Below are positions 56,301 through 64,000 of a stretch of 64,000 bases of DNA, piece by piece. Each line of letters begins with the position of its first letter. Position 1 is the stretch's first letter. Location of the stretch: positions 1-64,000 of the forward strand of contig NC_089463.1 in assembly GCF_029203305.1 (NCBI RefSeq), written 5' to 3'. Below the pieces are notes generated by a model. The model had not been told where the DNA came from, ran no database searches, and saw only the letters and a program-made list of their open reading frames with translations. The DNA is from Yamadazyma tenuis. Taxonomy: Eukaryota; Ascomycota; Pichiomycetes; Serinales; Debaryomycetaceae. The translations under genes were made by a program, and so were the position numbers.

Positions 56301-58175
56301 ACCAAGATGATCTTACCGTTACGTGACGTGGAGAACTGTTTCAAAGAAAGAGGTACTAAAATCACCTTTTCGGGCTTGGTGATTGTTGTCAAAGGGTACG
56401 AGAAGTTGTTTGTTGAATTCAGCTCCCACAAGTCCCGAGATGACTGCTTAGATGTGATGTTGGAAGGGCTTCATCAATTACATGGATCAGAAACCTGGGA
56501 ACCCCTGGCCCATGAATGGGGTGAAAACTATCACGAGCAACTGAATAAGCTAAGACTTTCTGAAGACGGCGAAGACACAAATCAATCTCTAGCCCCTTCC
56601 GATGAAACCTTAAAACAGGCATCGATGAGGATCGAGAGTGCCAGGATGAAGATGTTTGAAGACCGGTTCAGTGTGGCAGCCGGATTGCAGGTGCCTATAG
56701 TCTTGGAAGATTCACCTTTCTTCAAAACTGAGGTCCGGCCAAACACCTCGTACCACTTTGTGCTATTAACAATTGGCTCCCGAGGAGACGTCCAACCGTA
56801 TATTGCTTTGGCCAAAGGGTTGATGGAAGAAGGTCACCGAGTCACAATTGCAACACACAGTGAATTCAAGGATTGGATCGTCAGCTACGATATCAAGTTT
56901 AGAGAAATTGCTGGTGACCCCACCGAGTTGATGTCGTTGATGGTGAGTCATGGATCGATGTCGGTGGCTTTCATCAAGGAAGCCAGTTCCAAGTTCAAGG
57001 GGTGGATCAATGATCTCTTGAAGACCGCCTGGGTCGCCTGCCAAGGGGCAGACATTTTGATTGAAAGCCCTTCTGCCATGGCTGGAATTCATATTGCTGA
57101 AGCTCTCGGAATCCCATACATGAGAGCTTTCACAATGCCTTGGACTCGTACCAGAGCCTACTCCCATGCATTTATTCTTCCTGACCAGAAGAAGGGAAAT
57201 TCCTATAACTACTTGACTCACGTCATGTTTGAGACGGTGTTCTGGAGAGGTATCTCATCACAGGTCAATAGGTGGAGGGTAGAGACTCTTAATATTCCCA
57301 AGACAAGCTTGTTCAAGCTCCAGCAGTACAAGGTTCCGTTTTTGTACAACGTTTCACAAACAGTGTTACCACCTGCAGTTGACTTCCCGGACTGGGTGAA
57401 AGTTACCGGGTACTGGTTTTTGGATGAAGGTACTGGTAACAAGTACAAGCCTCCACCAGAGCTTATTGAGTTTATGAGACAGGCCACCAAAGACCAAAAG
57501 AAAATTGTCTACGTTGGATTTGGATCCATTGTTGTGGACGATGCCAAAAGTCTCACCAAAGCGGTGGTGGAATCGGTTCTTGATGCCGACGTGCGGTGTA
57601 TCTTGAACAAAGGCTGGTCCGATAGGCATGGTGACAAGGAAGGTGAAGACAGTAAAGAGGTGGAGGTTGAATTGCCCTTCGAAATCTACAATAGTGGTGC
57701 CATCCCTCACGACTGGCTCTTCCCGCGTATTGATGCTGCTGTCCACCACGGTGGTTCCGGTACCACTGGAGCAACCCTTCGTAGTGGGCTACCTACGGTT
57801 ATCAAGCCATTTTTTGGAGACCAGTTCTTCTATGCTTCTCGTGTAGAAGAAATTGGTGCCGGAATAGCATTAAGAAAGCTCAATTCCAAATCGTTGAGCA
57901 AGGCATTGAAACTCGCCACCACTGACTTCAAGATGATTGAAAGAGCCAAAAAGGTTTGTGAGCAAATCCGGCATGAACATGGGGTTCTTGGGGCCATCGA
58001 AGCCATTTACTCTGAATTGGAGTACGCCAGGTCGTTGATTGTCAACAAACAGCTTGCCAACGAAAACTACGGAATGTTGGGAAGCCGTACTGGCTACACT
58101 GTTAACAACTCTGAAGACGAGGACCTGCTGCTGATTGAAATCGATATTTCCTCGAAAAGCGAGACCGATTTCTAA
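53364..58175 (+). CDS. ATG26: Sterol 3-beta-glucosyltransferase Atg26
   Basis: A 1603-residue enzyme that transfers glucose from UDP-glucose to ergosterol; required for pexophagy in some yeasts. Domains in order: acidic, low-complexity N-terminus (about 1-310); GRAM (about 320-370, VFLQGHIYLTKNCILFFAF); PH domain split by an insertion (about 400-450 and 519-558); second GRAM (about 930-996, YGKLYVGNENICFRSLLPG); GT28-like donor start at about 1131 (LLTIGSRGDVQPYIALAKG); and C-terminal glycosyltransferase (about 1383-1500) with HHGGSGTTGATLRSGLPT. The frame opens at GTG nine codons earlier; the ATG at 53364 is the start. Confidence 0.95.
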   Translation: MAPANSSTSTQISPQVSGMLSPPSQDQPQAHSPSAAPQDYFTAKAPSSGNQSPQIHQDDTDLENSSVPAYICRSLSDRIIPLLQASIGQIYSSVATPTETETDAKLDTNSETGLEPVGSTPRTSEDDEIDVAKPIGMFKPQKSVLEFIASSQIYSDVANFVLSHRGRSGSDRSTSSGRPTGSDMKIPSLGYGIIENSSESEDYEFGDEDDEDDEDENEPNDHHSDSDDYEDAEELPDASSTPMEASQSTESHSSAFSTLLSSIRSLDTINMQSLTLFQLSMVRNFEILKKDGVLVRFTEDSNSSTPIDDVLSTNLKLNIADRLQKVFSIQDDDIFYANFNGWLVRDVFLQGHIYLTKNCILFFAFLPSKFSSPPDSQSDGEFRKQDDSSVYIQTGALATKTKKYGEILGTVFTNRLWAILRPETLSIYSSPTDLYFPTLVIDLRTCVHAEILEKYQPKTENASNVSKPVPVGSPTDTPSGILSPRETLSRGNSDDLLNDDEELNKMLALEAEDNKESNNGGVWFKITTTKRSYKFQTDSIYSARQWVNNITKIIFQLHNSNSKNEVLVKIPLDNITSFNRSSLFGTSDIDVDDSEEVPAVFSLTYLTGTDNVLHQNKKIHKKFTEKAKQQLNLSGTEDLHFVFFSKAQEFDDTISKIVHDREDGNSESSSISNLEKFIQKMKLKRFQGPKEEHETELSKVDIPFSTLLPHGNPSAILDQMLEYNRAMLHSRYGDILDEPNHSKLKKIGRSLTFTKLKTAYSTSLHSSSLALQGNSLSNLPLSPLRTPLAASPSDVSSRSSESTSPMNLNLPRQLSVTGLKKLNMFFDTSKRDVGVVADRYGNIQITGPNGNEPVSEKSVLPSPLNLADPSEYVDQDYPKKDNKLKAFSKSIKAITNVSSVWNAYPFHYIQMNDKDPFYVTDEAARNLGQRRLRSHFSLGETNTLAASYFCHIQRALPVYGKLYVGNENICFRSLLPGVSTKMILPLRDVENCFKERGTKITFSGLVIVVKGYEKLFVEFSSHKSRDDCLDVMLEGLHQLHGSETWEPLAHEWGENYHEQLNKLRLSEDGEDTNQSLAPSDETLKQASMRIESARMKMFEDRFSVAAGLQVPIVLEDSPFFKTEVRPNTSYHFVLLTIGSRGDVQPYIALAKGLMEEGHRVTIATHSEFKDWIVSYDIKFREIAGDPTELMSLMVSHGSMSVAFIKEASSKFKGWINDLLKTAWVACQGADILIESPSAMAGIHIAEALGIPYMRAFTMPWTRTRAYSHAFILPDQKKGNSYNYLTHVMFETVFWRGISSQVNRWRVETLNIPKTSLFKLQQYKVPFLYNVSQTVLPPAVDFPDWVKVTGYWFLDEGTGNKYKPPPELIEFMRQATKDQKKIVYVGFGSIVVDDAKSLTKAVVESVLDADVRCILNKGWSDRHGDKEGEDSKEVEVELPFEIYNSGAIPHDWLFPRIDAAVHHGGSGTTGATLRSGLPTVIKPFFGDQFFYASRVEEIGAGIALRKLNSKSLSKALKLATTDFKMIERAKKVCEQIRHEHGVLGAIEAIYSELEYARSLIVNKQLANENYGMLGSRTGYTVNNSEDEDLLLIEIDISSKSETDF

Positions 58176-58485
58176 GACATTTTTTTGCAGCAATGTGGCT
58201 TTAACACACAACTTTAGGGATATGACCAACTCAGGCCCTTACACATAGGTGAAATAGATCACCTTTAATATACTTATTGTCGTTATGTATATCACGAATT
58301 TATGAACTCCGTAAATGTAAATGAGAGTGTGTTTTGTTCCTACTGATTTCTAAGTCATGTGAGTTGTTGTACCACAGATGAATCATAATTAAGTTCGCAG
58401 CGTTTGCCAGAAAAAATGTTTGAAAAGTTCATGTTACAATCAGCGAAGCATCTTGTATTATACTAACCAACTTGTTCCTGCTGAA
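58176..58485. other. Intergenic region upstream of MET2
   Basis: A 310-bp AT-rich space. TCATGTGA at 58355-58362 differs by one base from the Cbf1 site TCACGTGA, as might be expected before a methionine-pathway gene. Nothing else stands out. Confidence 0.4.
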
Positions 58486-59889
58486 ATGACAACACATACC
58501 AATGCCCACTATCGGGATATAACCCGTGAGCAGTGCAAACAAAATCCCTACGCCGCCTTGGTACCAGGCCAAACCATTGTGGAGATTCCTAAATTCGAAC
58601 TCGAATGTGGTGAAACCCTACACAACTTCCCAGTTGCCTACAAAACTTGGGGGAGACTCAATCACAATAAAGACAATGTCATTGTGGTATGTCATGCCTT
58701 GACCGGTTCGTCGGACGTCCAGGACTGGTGGGGGCCTCTATTAGGTACCGGTAAGACATTTGATCCGAGCCGATTCTTTATCATCTGTGTGAATTTCCTT
58801 GGGTCGCCCTACGGATCATGCTCTCCCTTGTCCATAGACCGTGCCACCGGCAAGCCATACGGGCCCTCGTTCCCGTTGGTAACGGTCAAAGATGACCTTG
58901 GGATCCAAAAGTTAATCTTGGACTCGTTGGGAGTTAAATCCATAGCTGCCGTTATCGGTGGATCCATGGGAGGAATGATGGCGTTAGAGTACTCGTCGAC
59001 CTACAAGGGCCTGGGCTACGTGCGGGCAATTGTGGCCATTGCTACATCTGCCAGGGCGTCTGCCTGGTGTATTTCGTGGAATGAGGCCCAACGCCAGTGT
59101 ATTTTCAGTGATCCCGAGTACAACGACGGATATTACTACGAAAGCCCCAACGGGGTCAAGCCAGACTCGGGCTTGAGTGCCGCTAGAATGGCGGCATTGC
59201 TCACTTATAGATCCCGTAATTCGTTTGAAACCAGGTTTGGTAGAAAACTACCTGGAGTCAAGAATACTGCCGAAGCTGAACGGATATACCCCACGACCAA
59301 AGACGAAGAGAATTGGTTGTTGCACAATGAAGGTGCCAGACTGGTCAGAGCAGGTTCTCCCAACCATTCCCTCAATAACTCGGGAAAACTCCAGACATAC
59401 TTCACGGCACAGTCATATTTGAGGTACCAGGGAAGTAAATTTGTCAACCGATTCGATGCTAATTGCTACATTTCCATCACCCGAAAAGTTGATACACATG
59501 ACATAGCCAGAGGCCAAGTGCCTTTGGATGATAACAACGACGACCCATTACCGGAGTATCTTGCAACCTTGAAGTTACCTCATTTGGTGATTGGAATTCA
59601 ATCTGATGGTTTATTTACGTTTGGAGAACAGCAGATGTTGGACCAATACTTACCCAATTGTTCGTTAAAGAAGTTGAACTCGCCCGAGGGCCACGATGCG
59701 TTTTTACTCGATTTCGAGATTGTTAACTCTTACTGTCAGGAGTTTTTGAAGAAACAGCTTCCGGAGTTATATGACGACAATAGTGGAAAAGTCGTCCTCT
59801 TCGAAAATTGGAAAGACTTTGTACAGCTGGTCGACAACGGGGGCAACTCTGTGTTTGGCGAAGCCGAAAAGGACATCACCAACTGGTGA
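58486..59889 (+). CDS. MET2: Homoserine O-acetyltransferase
   Basis: A 467-residue alpha/beta-hydrolase-fold enzyme making O-acetylhomoserine from homoserine and acetyl-CoA for methionine synthesis. Landmarks are VVCHALTGSSDVQDWWGPLLG near the N-terminus, the nucleophile elbow VIGGSMGGMMALEYS, IATSARASAWCISWNEAQRQ, and the His in NSPEGHDAFLLDF; the catalytic Asp is probably that of GIQSDGLFTFGEQ. Length is similar to yeast Met2 (486). The upstream frame opens only at TTG; ATG 58486 is chosen. Confidence 0.95.
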   Translation: MTTHTNAHYRDITREQCKQNPYAALVPGQTIVEIPKFELECGETLHNFPVAYKTWGRLNHNKDNVIVVCHALTGSSDVQDWWGPLLGTGKTFDPSRFFIICVNFLGSPYGSCSPLSIDRATGKPYGPSFPLVTVKDDLGIQKLILDSLGVKSIAAVIGGSMGGMMALEYSSTYKGLGYVRAIVAIATSARASAWCISWNEAQRQCIFSDPEYNDGYYYESPNGVKPDSGLSAARMAALLTYRSRNSFETRFGRKLPGVKNTAEAERIYPTTKDEENWLLHNEGARLVRAGSPNHSLNNSGKLQTYFTAQSYLRYQGSKFVNRFDANCYISITRKVDTHDIARGQVPLDDNNDDPLPEYLATLKLPHLVIGIQSDGLFTFGEQQMLDQYLPNCSLKKLNSPEGHDAFLLDFEIVNSYCQEFLKKQLPELYDDNSGKVVLFENWKDFVQLVDNGGNSVFGEAEKDITNW

Positions 59890-60000
59890 AAAGCACCATT
59901 AGCTGGTGCATTTTATATACTATATCCTATCTATTTATCACAATTACTGTAGAGTCGCGCAATCATTTCCCCAACCGCTATCAAAGCAACTGCCCTGATA

Positions 60001-62337
60001 ATGCAAATACCCGATTCATTTGTTTTCAGATTGTTACATGGCTCCTTGAACGAGTTGGGACTCACCAATATCGCCGACCAGCTCATCGAAGAGGTCCACA
60101 AAAAGGGATATCTTTTGGAAACCCCGGATCACAATTTGGTTAACTCCTCAAAGAAAGCCAAGTTGTTTGAGTGGATCACAACTGAGATTTTTAGGGGAAA
60201 TTACGACACAGTGTTGAACTACTTGAACAGCAACTTAGATGTGTATGTAACTGACGAAGATATTAACAGCGATGTCGACGGCAAGCCCAACGTTGTGAGT
60301 ATCTTCAATCATAAACCTGACGCAAAGGAAGACTTGGTCCCCATGGTTTTGACAACCACTTATTTGGTAAAAAGAATGTTCTTTTTGGAGAAGTTGATTG
60401 AGTTTCTGTTGAGCAGACCTCTTTCTACCGCCGCCACCAACAATTCATTAATCCAGTTTTTGAGTGATGAGTTAAGCCCCATTTTAGACTCGATCAATAT
60501 CAAGAACAAGTTTGTGCAATTGTCATTTGATGATATCATTCTTCAGAACCTTACTCGTGAGCGAGAATCATCCAACTTGTTGTCGTTGGTGATGCACCTG
60601 CCATTGGACGAAACTCAGATCGAAAAGATGGTTTTCTCAAAAGACTTGATCTTTTATAGCGTCCCACTCAAGAGCAGCTCAATGGACTACTTCAACCAAA
60701 CACTTAGAACAGTGTTAATAAAGAGCCACCTTTCCAAGTTTTTTTTGAAGGACTTTTACGAAGGATCCTTGCCGTATCTGGATTTCCAGTTTCCTCCAAA
60801 CTTCCTAAACAAGATAATCGAGAGCTACACTTTGCATAATAGACAGGATGCCCCTTATTACTTGCCATCTCGGTCTATAAAACACCTCAAAGAAGGCTCT
60901 AAGACGGGCTTTGAAGACATAGAGGAAGAGTTCATTCCTCCAATTGGTTCCAGTGTCAATAACTTCTATAAGCCCAAGTTCCCCATTGAGTTGTTGCACA
61001 ACTTGAAGATACATAGTGGGCAAGTGTGGGCCTGTAAATTCAGTCCGCTGGGTCGGTTCTTGGTCACTGGAGCAGCTGATGGACAGTTGGTGATCTATGA
61101 TGTGGTGAATAATTTTGAAGTTTTGGAGACTTTGGTGAGTGACAACACAATGGACAAAAACTGTTTCGTCAACACCCCATACAAGGTCAACAATTCGAGT
61201 AAAGCAGTAATATACTGTGCCTGGGACAAAAACGAAGACTATATTGTGAGTGGTTCGTTGGATACGAGAGTTAGGGTGTGGAAAGTCAAAGGAATCAAAA
61301 GTAGAAACAGAGTTAAATCACCCAGACGAGTAACTCGGTCCACCTTGAATGAGTCAGGTGGTGATGAAGAAGTCAAGTTAACGTGCTGTTTTATCTTGGG
61401 GGATAAGATTAGAACGTGGTCATGTGAGTTTCTTCCTGTCAATTTACCAGTTCCTCACTTCATCATTGGTTCTCCAGATAAGGTATTGAAGGCCTATGAT
61501 ATATATGGATTTGAGTTACATGATTTCTACAGCAATCCCTACACGGCTTCTCATGATGTCGAAGATGTGTTGATGAATGAAGAAGAGGGTGAGGAAGAAG
61601 AGTCGGGTGAGTTGGACTATACCGAAACCGGTGCTGATACTTCTAGTTTAAGATCAAGCATGAGGCCTGTGTCTCGACCATTATCAAGGTCAAGCACTCA
61701 GCTTAATTCTATAACCAGAATTGGCAGCAGCGAATCTACTCCCTCGAAAGTTCCAAACAAGTTCAATAGAATCAATGACTTGTGTATCACTCCGGATGGA
61801 AAGATTCTCATTACGGCCAATGATAACAAGCAGCTCGTATTTTACTTGATCCCCGATCTACAAGACGTCGAGAGCGTGACCAAGAAGTTGGCAACTATCT
61901 CATTGAAAGGGAGATTAACATCTTGCACGGTGAGTTCGAATGGGAAGCATATGTTATTAAGCTTAGCTCCAGATGAGTTGCAAGTGTGGGATATAGAAGA
62001 TATCCTTGAAACTGGTAGACCTATTTTGTCTAGAAAGCTCATTGGCCATAGCCAGATATCATATATGATCAGATCTGCTTTTGGATACTTGAACTTGAAT
62101 AATGAGCAAGAAGAGTTGGCTTTGAGCGGAAGTGATGATGGGGATATCTACATCTGGAAAATCTCTACAGGAAGATTGGTTTCCAGAGTAAGAGCGCATG
62201 ATGAAGTGTGTAATTCTGTCAGCTGGAATACTGGGTATATTCCAAACAAAAACGGCCGAGATTATGGTAAGTTATGGTGTTCGGTTGGTGATGATAAGTT
62301 GGTTAAAATCTGGGGCCCTCCCAACTTTTATGATTGA
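60001..62337 (+). CDS. GID7: WD40 protein, GID/CTLH ubiquitin ligase subunit Gid7-like
   Basis: A 778-residue protein. The N-terminal part (about 1-100) fits a LisH/CTLH-like helical region: FRLLHGSLNELGLTNIADQLI, then FEWITTEIFRGNYDTVLNYL. WD40 repeats fill about residues 335-775, for example HSGQVWACKFSPLGRFLVTGAADGQLVIYD, GSLDTRVRVWK, LALSGSDDGDIYIWK and SVGDDKLVKIWGPP. An acidic and Ser-rich insertion lies at about 520-580. Gid7/WDR26 bridges the GID E3 that degrades gluconeogenic enzymes. The architecture and length (yeast Gid7 745) fit. It is convergent with PDI1, 83 bp apart. Confidence 0.8.
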   Translation: MQIPDSFVFRLLHGSLNELGLTNIADQLIEEVHKKGYLLETPDHNLVNSSKKAKLFEWITTEIFRGNYDTVLNYLNSNLDVYVTDEDINSDVDGKPNVVSIFNHKPDAKEDLVPMVLTTTYLVKRMFFLEKLIEFLLSRPLSTAATNNSLIQFLSDELSPILDSINIKNKFVQLSFDDIILQNLTRERESSNLLSLVMHLPLDETQIEKMVFSKDLIFYSVPLKSSSMDYFNQTLRTVLIKSHLSKFFLKDFYEGSLPYLDFQFPPNFLNKIIESYTLHNRQDAPYYLPSRSIKHLKEGSKTGFEDIEEEFIPPIGSSVNNFYKPKFPIELLHNLKIHSGQVWACKFSPLGRFLVTGAADGQLVIYDVVNNFEVLETLVSDNTMDKNCFVNTPYKVNNSSKAVIYCAWDKNEDYIVSGSLDTRVRVWKVKGIKSRNRVKSPRRVTRSTLNESGGDEEVKLTCCFILGDKIRTWSCEFLPVNLPVPHFIIGSPDKVLKAYDIYGFELHDFYSNPYTASHDVEDVLMNEEEGEEEESGELDYTETGADTSSLRSSMRPVSRPLSRSSTQLNSITRIGSSESTPSKVPNKFNRINDLCITPDGKILITANDNKQLVFYLIPDLQDVESVTKKLATISLKGRLTSCTVSSNGKHMLLSLAPDELQVWDIEDILETGRPILSRKLIGHSQISYMIRSAFGYLNLNNEQEELALSGSDDGDIYIWKISTGRLVSRVRAHDEVCNSVSWNTGYIPNKNGRDYGKLWCSVGDDKLVKIWGPPNFYD

Positions 62338-62420
62338 GATATGGGGATATTTTAAGTTATATGGGTTTAATCACGTTTACATTGAAAACTACTTAGTGTA
62401 AATCCTTTGAGTAGAACTGT

Positions 62421-64000
62421 TTAAAGTTCATCGTGATCAATGGATTCTTCTTCCTGTTCTTCCTCTTCTTCCTCTTCGACCTTCTTTAATGTATGGCCAT
62501 CGATACCGTGTCCACCTTCAACCTTAACGAAATCAATGAATGCATCCAAGACTCTTGGGCCAGAGAATACAACGGGTTTTCTGAGACCAGTGGCTTCATC
62601 GATTTCTCCATTTGCTGGGTACAAGAACAAAGTTGGGTAACCTTCAATAGGAATAGAAGTTTCGACGTCGTTCTTGGAGTGGTCGATCTTGGCAATAATA
62701 ACATCGGGGTTTCCAGACTTGTATAAATCTCCCAATTCGTCCCAAGTTGGGGCCAACTTCTTACAGTGACCGCACCAGTGGGCGTAATACTTGACAAAGA
62801 TATCCTTGGAAGTGTCCTTCAAAAGCTCTTCATAATTGTGGGCAACCAATTGATAAACTGGGCTAGCAGCTTGTTCTTCTTCGGTTGGCAAAGGTTCACT
62901 CTTAATGATTGGAGAAGCCTTACCTTCAAGGAAGTCTTCAATCAATTCCTTAATTTGTTCAATAGAGGGACCGTCTGGGTTAGAAGCTTGGTCAACACCG
63001 TACTTCTTGTTGTTTGCAGAATCTTGAATGGCAAACAATGGGATGATTTCTGGGTCCATGTTCAAAGATTCAGCGTGCTTACCAAATAAGGAAGCATCTA
63101 AACCAGCAAAGTTAATCTTACCTCTGTAAGTTTTACCCAACTTGGTGAAAAATTCTTCAACCTCTTCTCTTTGTTCAGGAGTCTTGTAGAAGTAGTAGGC
63201 AAGTGGCAAAGGAGCTTCCATGTATAACATGTAAGTATCTCTGTTAATATCACTAAAGTATGGAACCACTTCAGTCTTAAAGAAAGCAGTCAAAGAATCC
63301 TTGTTGATTTCCTCTCCAGAAAATGGAATGATTGATGCTTCGGCTGGGTGAACAACCACATATCCCGCCTTTTCGGCAAAACTTGAAGCATCAAAGTCCA
63401 CGAACTTGGAAACCAAAGCTTCAATAAACTCCTTACCCTTAACAGACACAAAAGTCAAGTCCTTTCTTAAGGCATCTGCAACTTTACTGTAAGCATCGCT
63501 GGATTCTTCGTCGTCTTCACCCGATAATTGAATAGCGAATGGCTTGGTCTGTTGTTCAACAAGAGCCAAGAATTCTTCAACAGTCTCAGGGACTTGGACA
63601 GATGGTAACGACAGTCTGACCATGTAGTCAATGATACCGGCCGACTCTCTGGCACCTTCGTAGTCTTCAATGGTTTCCGGGCCTCTCAATACCTTCAAGG
63701 TTGGGTAACCTCTGATTCCAAACTTACCACACAACTCTTCATCTTGAGTACAGTCGATTTGAGCCAACTTAATACCGGGGTGAGACTCGTTCAAAGAGTC
63801 GGCAGCGGCAACAAACTCGGGGGCTAACTTTTTACAGTAGCCACACCAAGGAGCGAAGAATTCGGCCAAAACCAATGGGTTTGATTCAATGAAGGCGTCA
63901 AAAGTTTCTCCAGTCAACTTGACGACAGCGGAGTTTGGATCAGCGATAGCATCACCATCGGCGGGGCCGCTGGCAAGAACAGTGGATGCAATGGCAACAA
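62421..64000 (-). CDS. PDI1: Protein disulfide isomerase (5' end beyond the window)
   Basis: The last 525 residues of an ER disulfide isomerase. The readable frame begins inside a signal peptide (VAIASTVLAS followed by GPADGDAI) at the window edge, so only a few first codons are missing. Thioredoxin domain a has the active site APWCGYCKKLAPEF; domains b and b' follow; domain a' has YAHWCGHCKKLAPTW. An acidic tail of Glu runs into a C-terminal HDEL ER-retention signal. The usual first site is CGHC; here it is CGYC. It catalyses disulfide formation and rearrangement in secretory proteins. Confidence 0.97.
   Translation of the reverse strand, partial: VAIASTVLASGPADGDAIADPNSAVVKLTGETFDAFIESNPLVLAEFFAPWCGYCKKLAPEFVAAADSLNESHPGIKLAQIDCTQDEELCGKFGIRGYPTLKVLRGPETIEDYEGARESAGIIDYMVRLSLPSVQVPETVEEFLALVEQQTKPFAIQLSGEDDEESSDAYSKVADALRKDLTFVSVKGKEFIEALVSKFVDFDASSFAEKAGYVVVHPAEASIIPFSGEEINKDSLTAFFKTEVVPYFSDINRDTYMLYMEAPLPLAYYFYKTPEQREEVEEFFTKLGKTYRGKINFAGLDASLFGKHAESLNMDPEIIPLFAIQDSANNKKYGVDQASNPDGPSIEQIKELIEDFLEGKASPIIKSEPLPTEEEQAASPVYQLVAHNYEELLKDTSKDIFVKYYAHWCGHCKKLAPTWDELGDLYKSGNPDVIIAKIDHSKNDVETSIPIEGYPTLFLYPANGEIDEATGLRKPVVFSGPRVLDAFIDFVKVEGGHGIDGHTLKKVEEEEEEEQEEESIDHDEL

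Overview
The window is the left end of a yeast chromosome. It opens with 1.77 kb of a homogeneous 24-bp telomere repeat whose C-rich strand reads inward, followed by a GPI-type adhesin gene and about 37 kb of accessory metabolic genes. Conserved single-copy genes begin at about 39.7 kb. Intron-poor genes, Zn2Cys6 regulators, siderophore and polyol functions and a long complex telomere repeat all fit a budding yeast. Several CTG codons in the MDL1-like gene fall where ABC transporters carry serine, so the organism very probably belongs to the CTG-Ser clade (Debaryomycetaceae or a relative). CTG should then be read as serine in every protein here. I cannot name the genus.

Region 1 (1-9.6 kb): telomere, a subtelomeric PA14/GLEYA adhesin with two families of internal repeats, gene-poor DNA, an AYR1-like reductase and a decayed pseudogene. 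Region 2 (9.6-19.6 kb): a Dal5/Soa1-type permease divergent from a TauD-like dioxygenase, a DAO-family amine oxidase, a DHA2 drug exporter, an NmrA/epimerase-like protein and a siderophore-iron transporter with GATA sites in its promoter. Region 3 (21.2-30.2 kb): a probable polyol/sugar cluster made of a BSC6-like carrier, a Zn2Cys6 regulator, two Sou1-like short-chain reductases, a zinc-dependent polyol dehydrogenase and a Lac12-like sugar carrier. Two of its promoters share a Mig1-like 10-mer. Region 4 (30.8-39.3 kb): a HOL-type transporter divergent from an amidase, with a promoter holding three copies of a near-palindromic motif; then two Zn2Cys6 regulators and a class II aldolase.

Region 5 (39.7-64 kb) is compact core genome: PER1, DPH5, BTS1, a Derlin, a PYD3-like amidohydrolase, MUK1, a small acidic protein possibly related to YPL068C, an F-box/LRR-like protein, MDL1, ATG26, MET2, a GID7-like WD40 protein and PDI1, whose first codons lie outside the window. 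BTS1, MUK1 and perhaps the YPL068C-like gene recall the YPL068C-YPL069C-YPL070W neighbourhood of S. cerevisiae.

Start codons were chosen as ATG throughout. Several longer reading frames open only at GTG or TTG and were trimmed. No tRNA, rRNA, transposon or CRISPR array was recognised.
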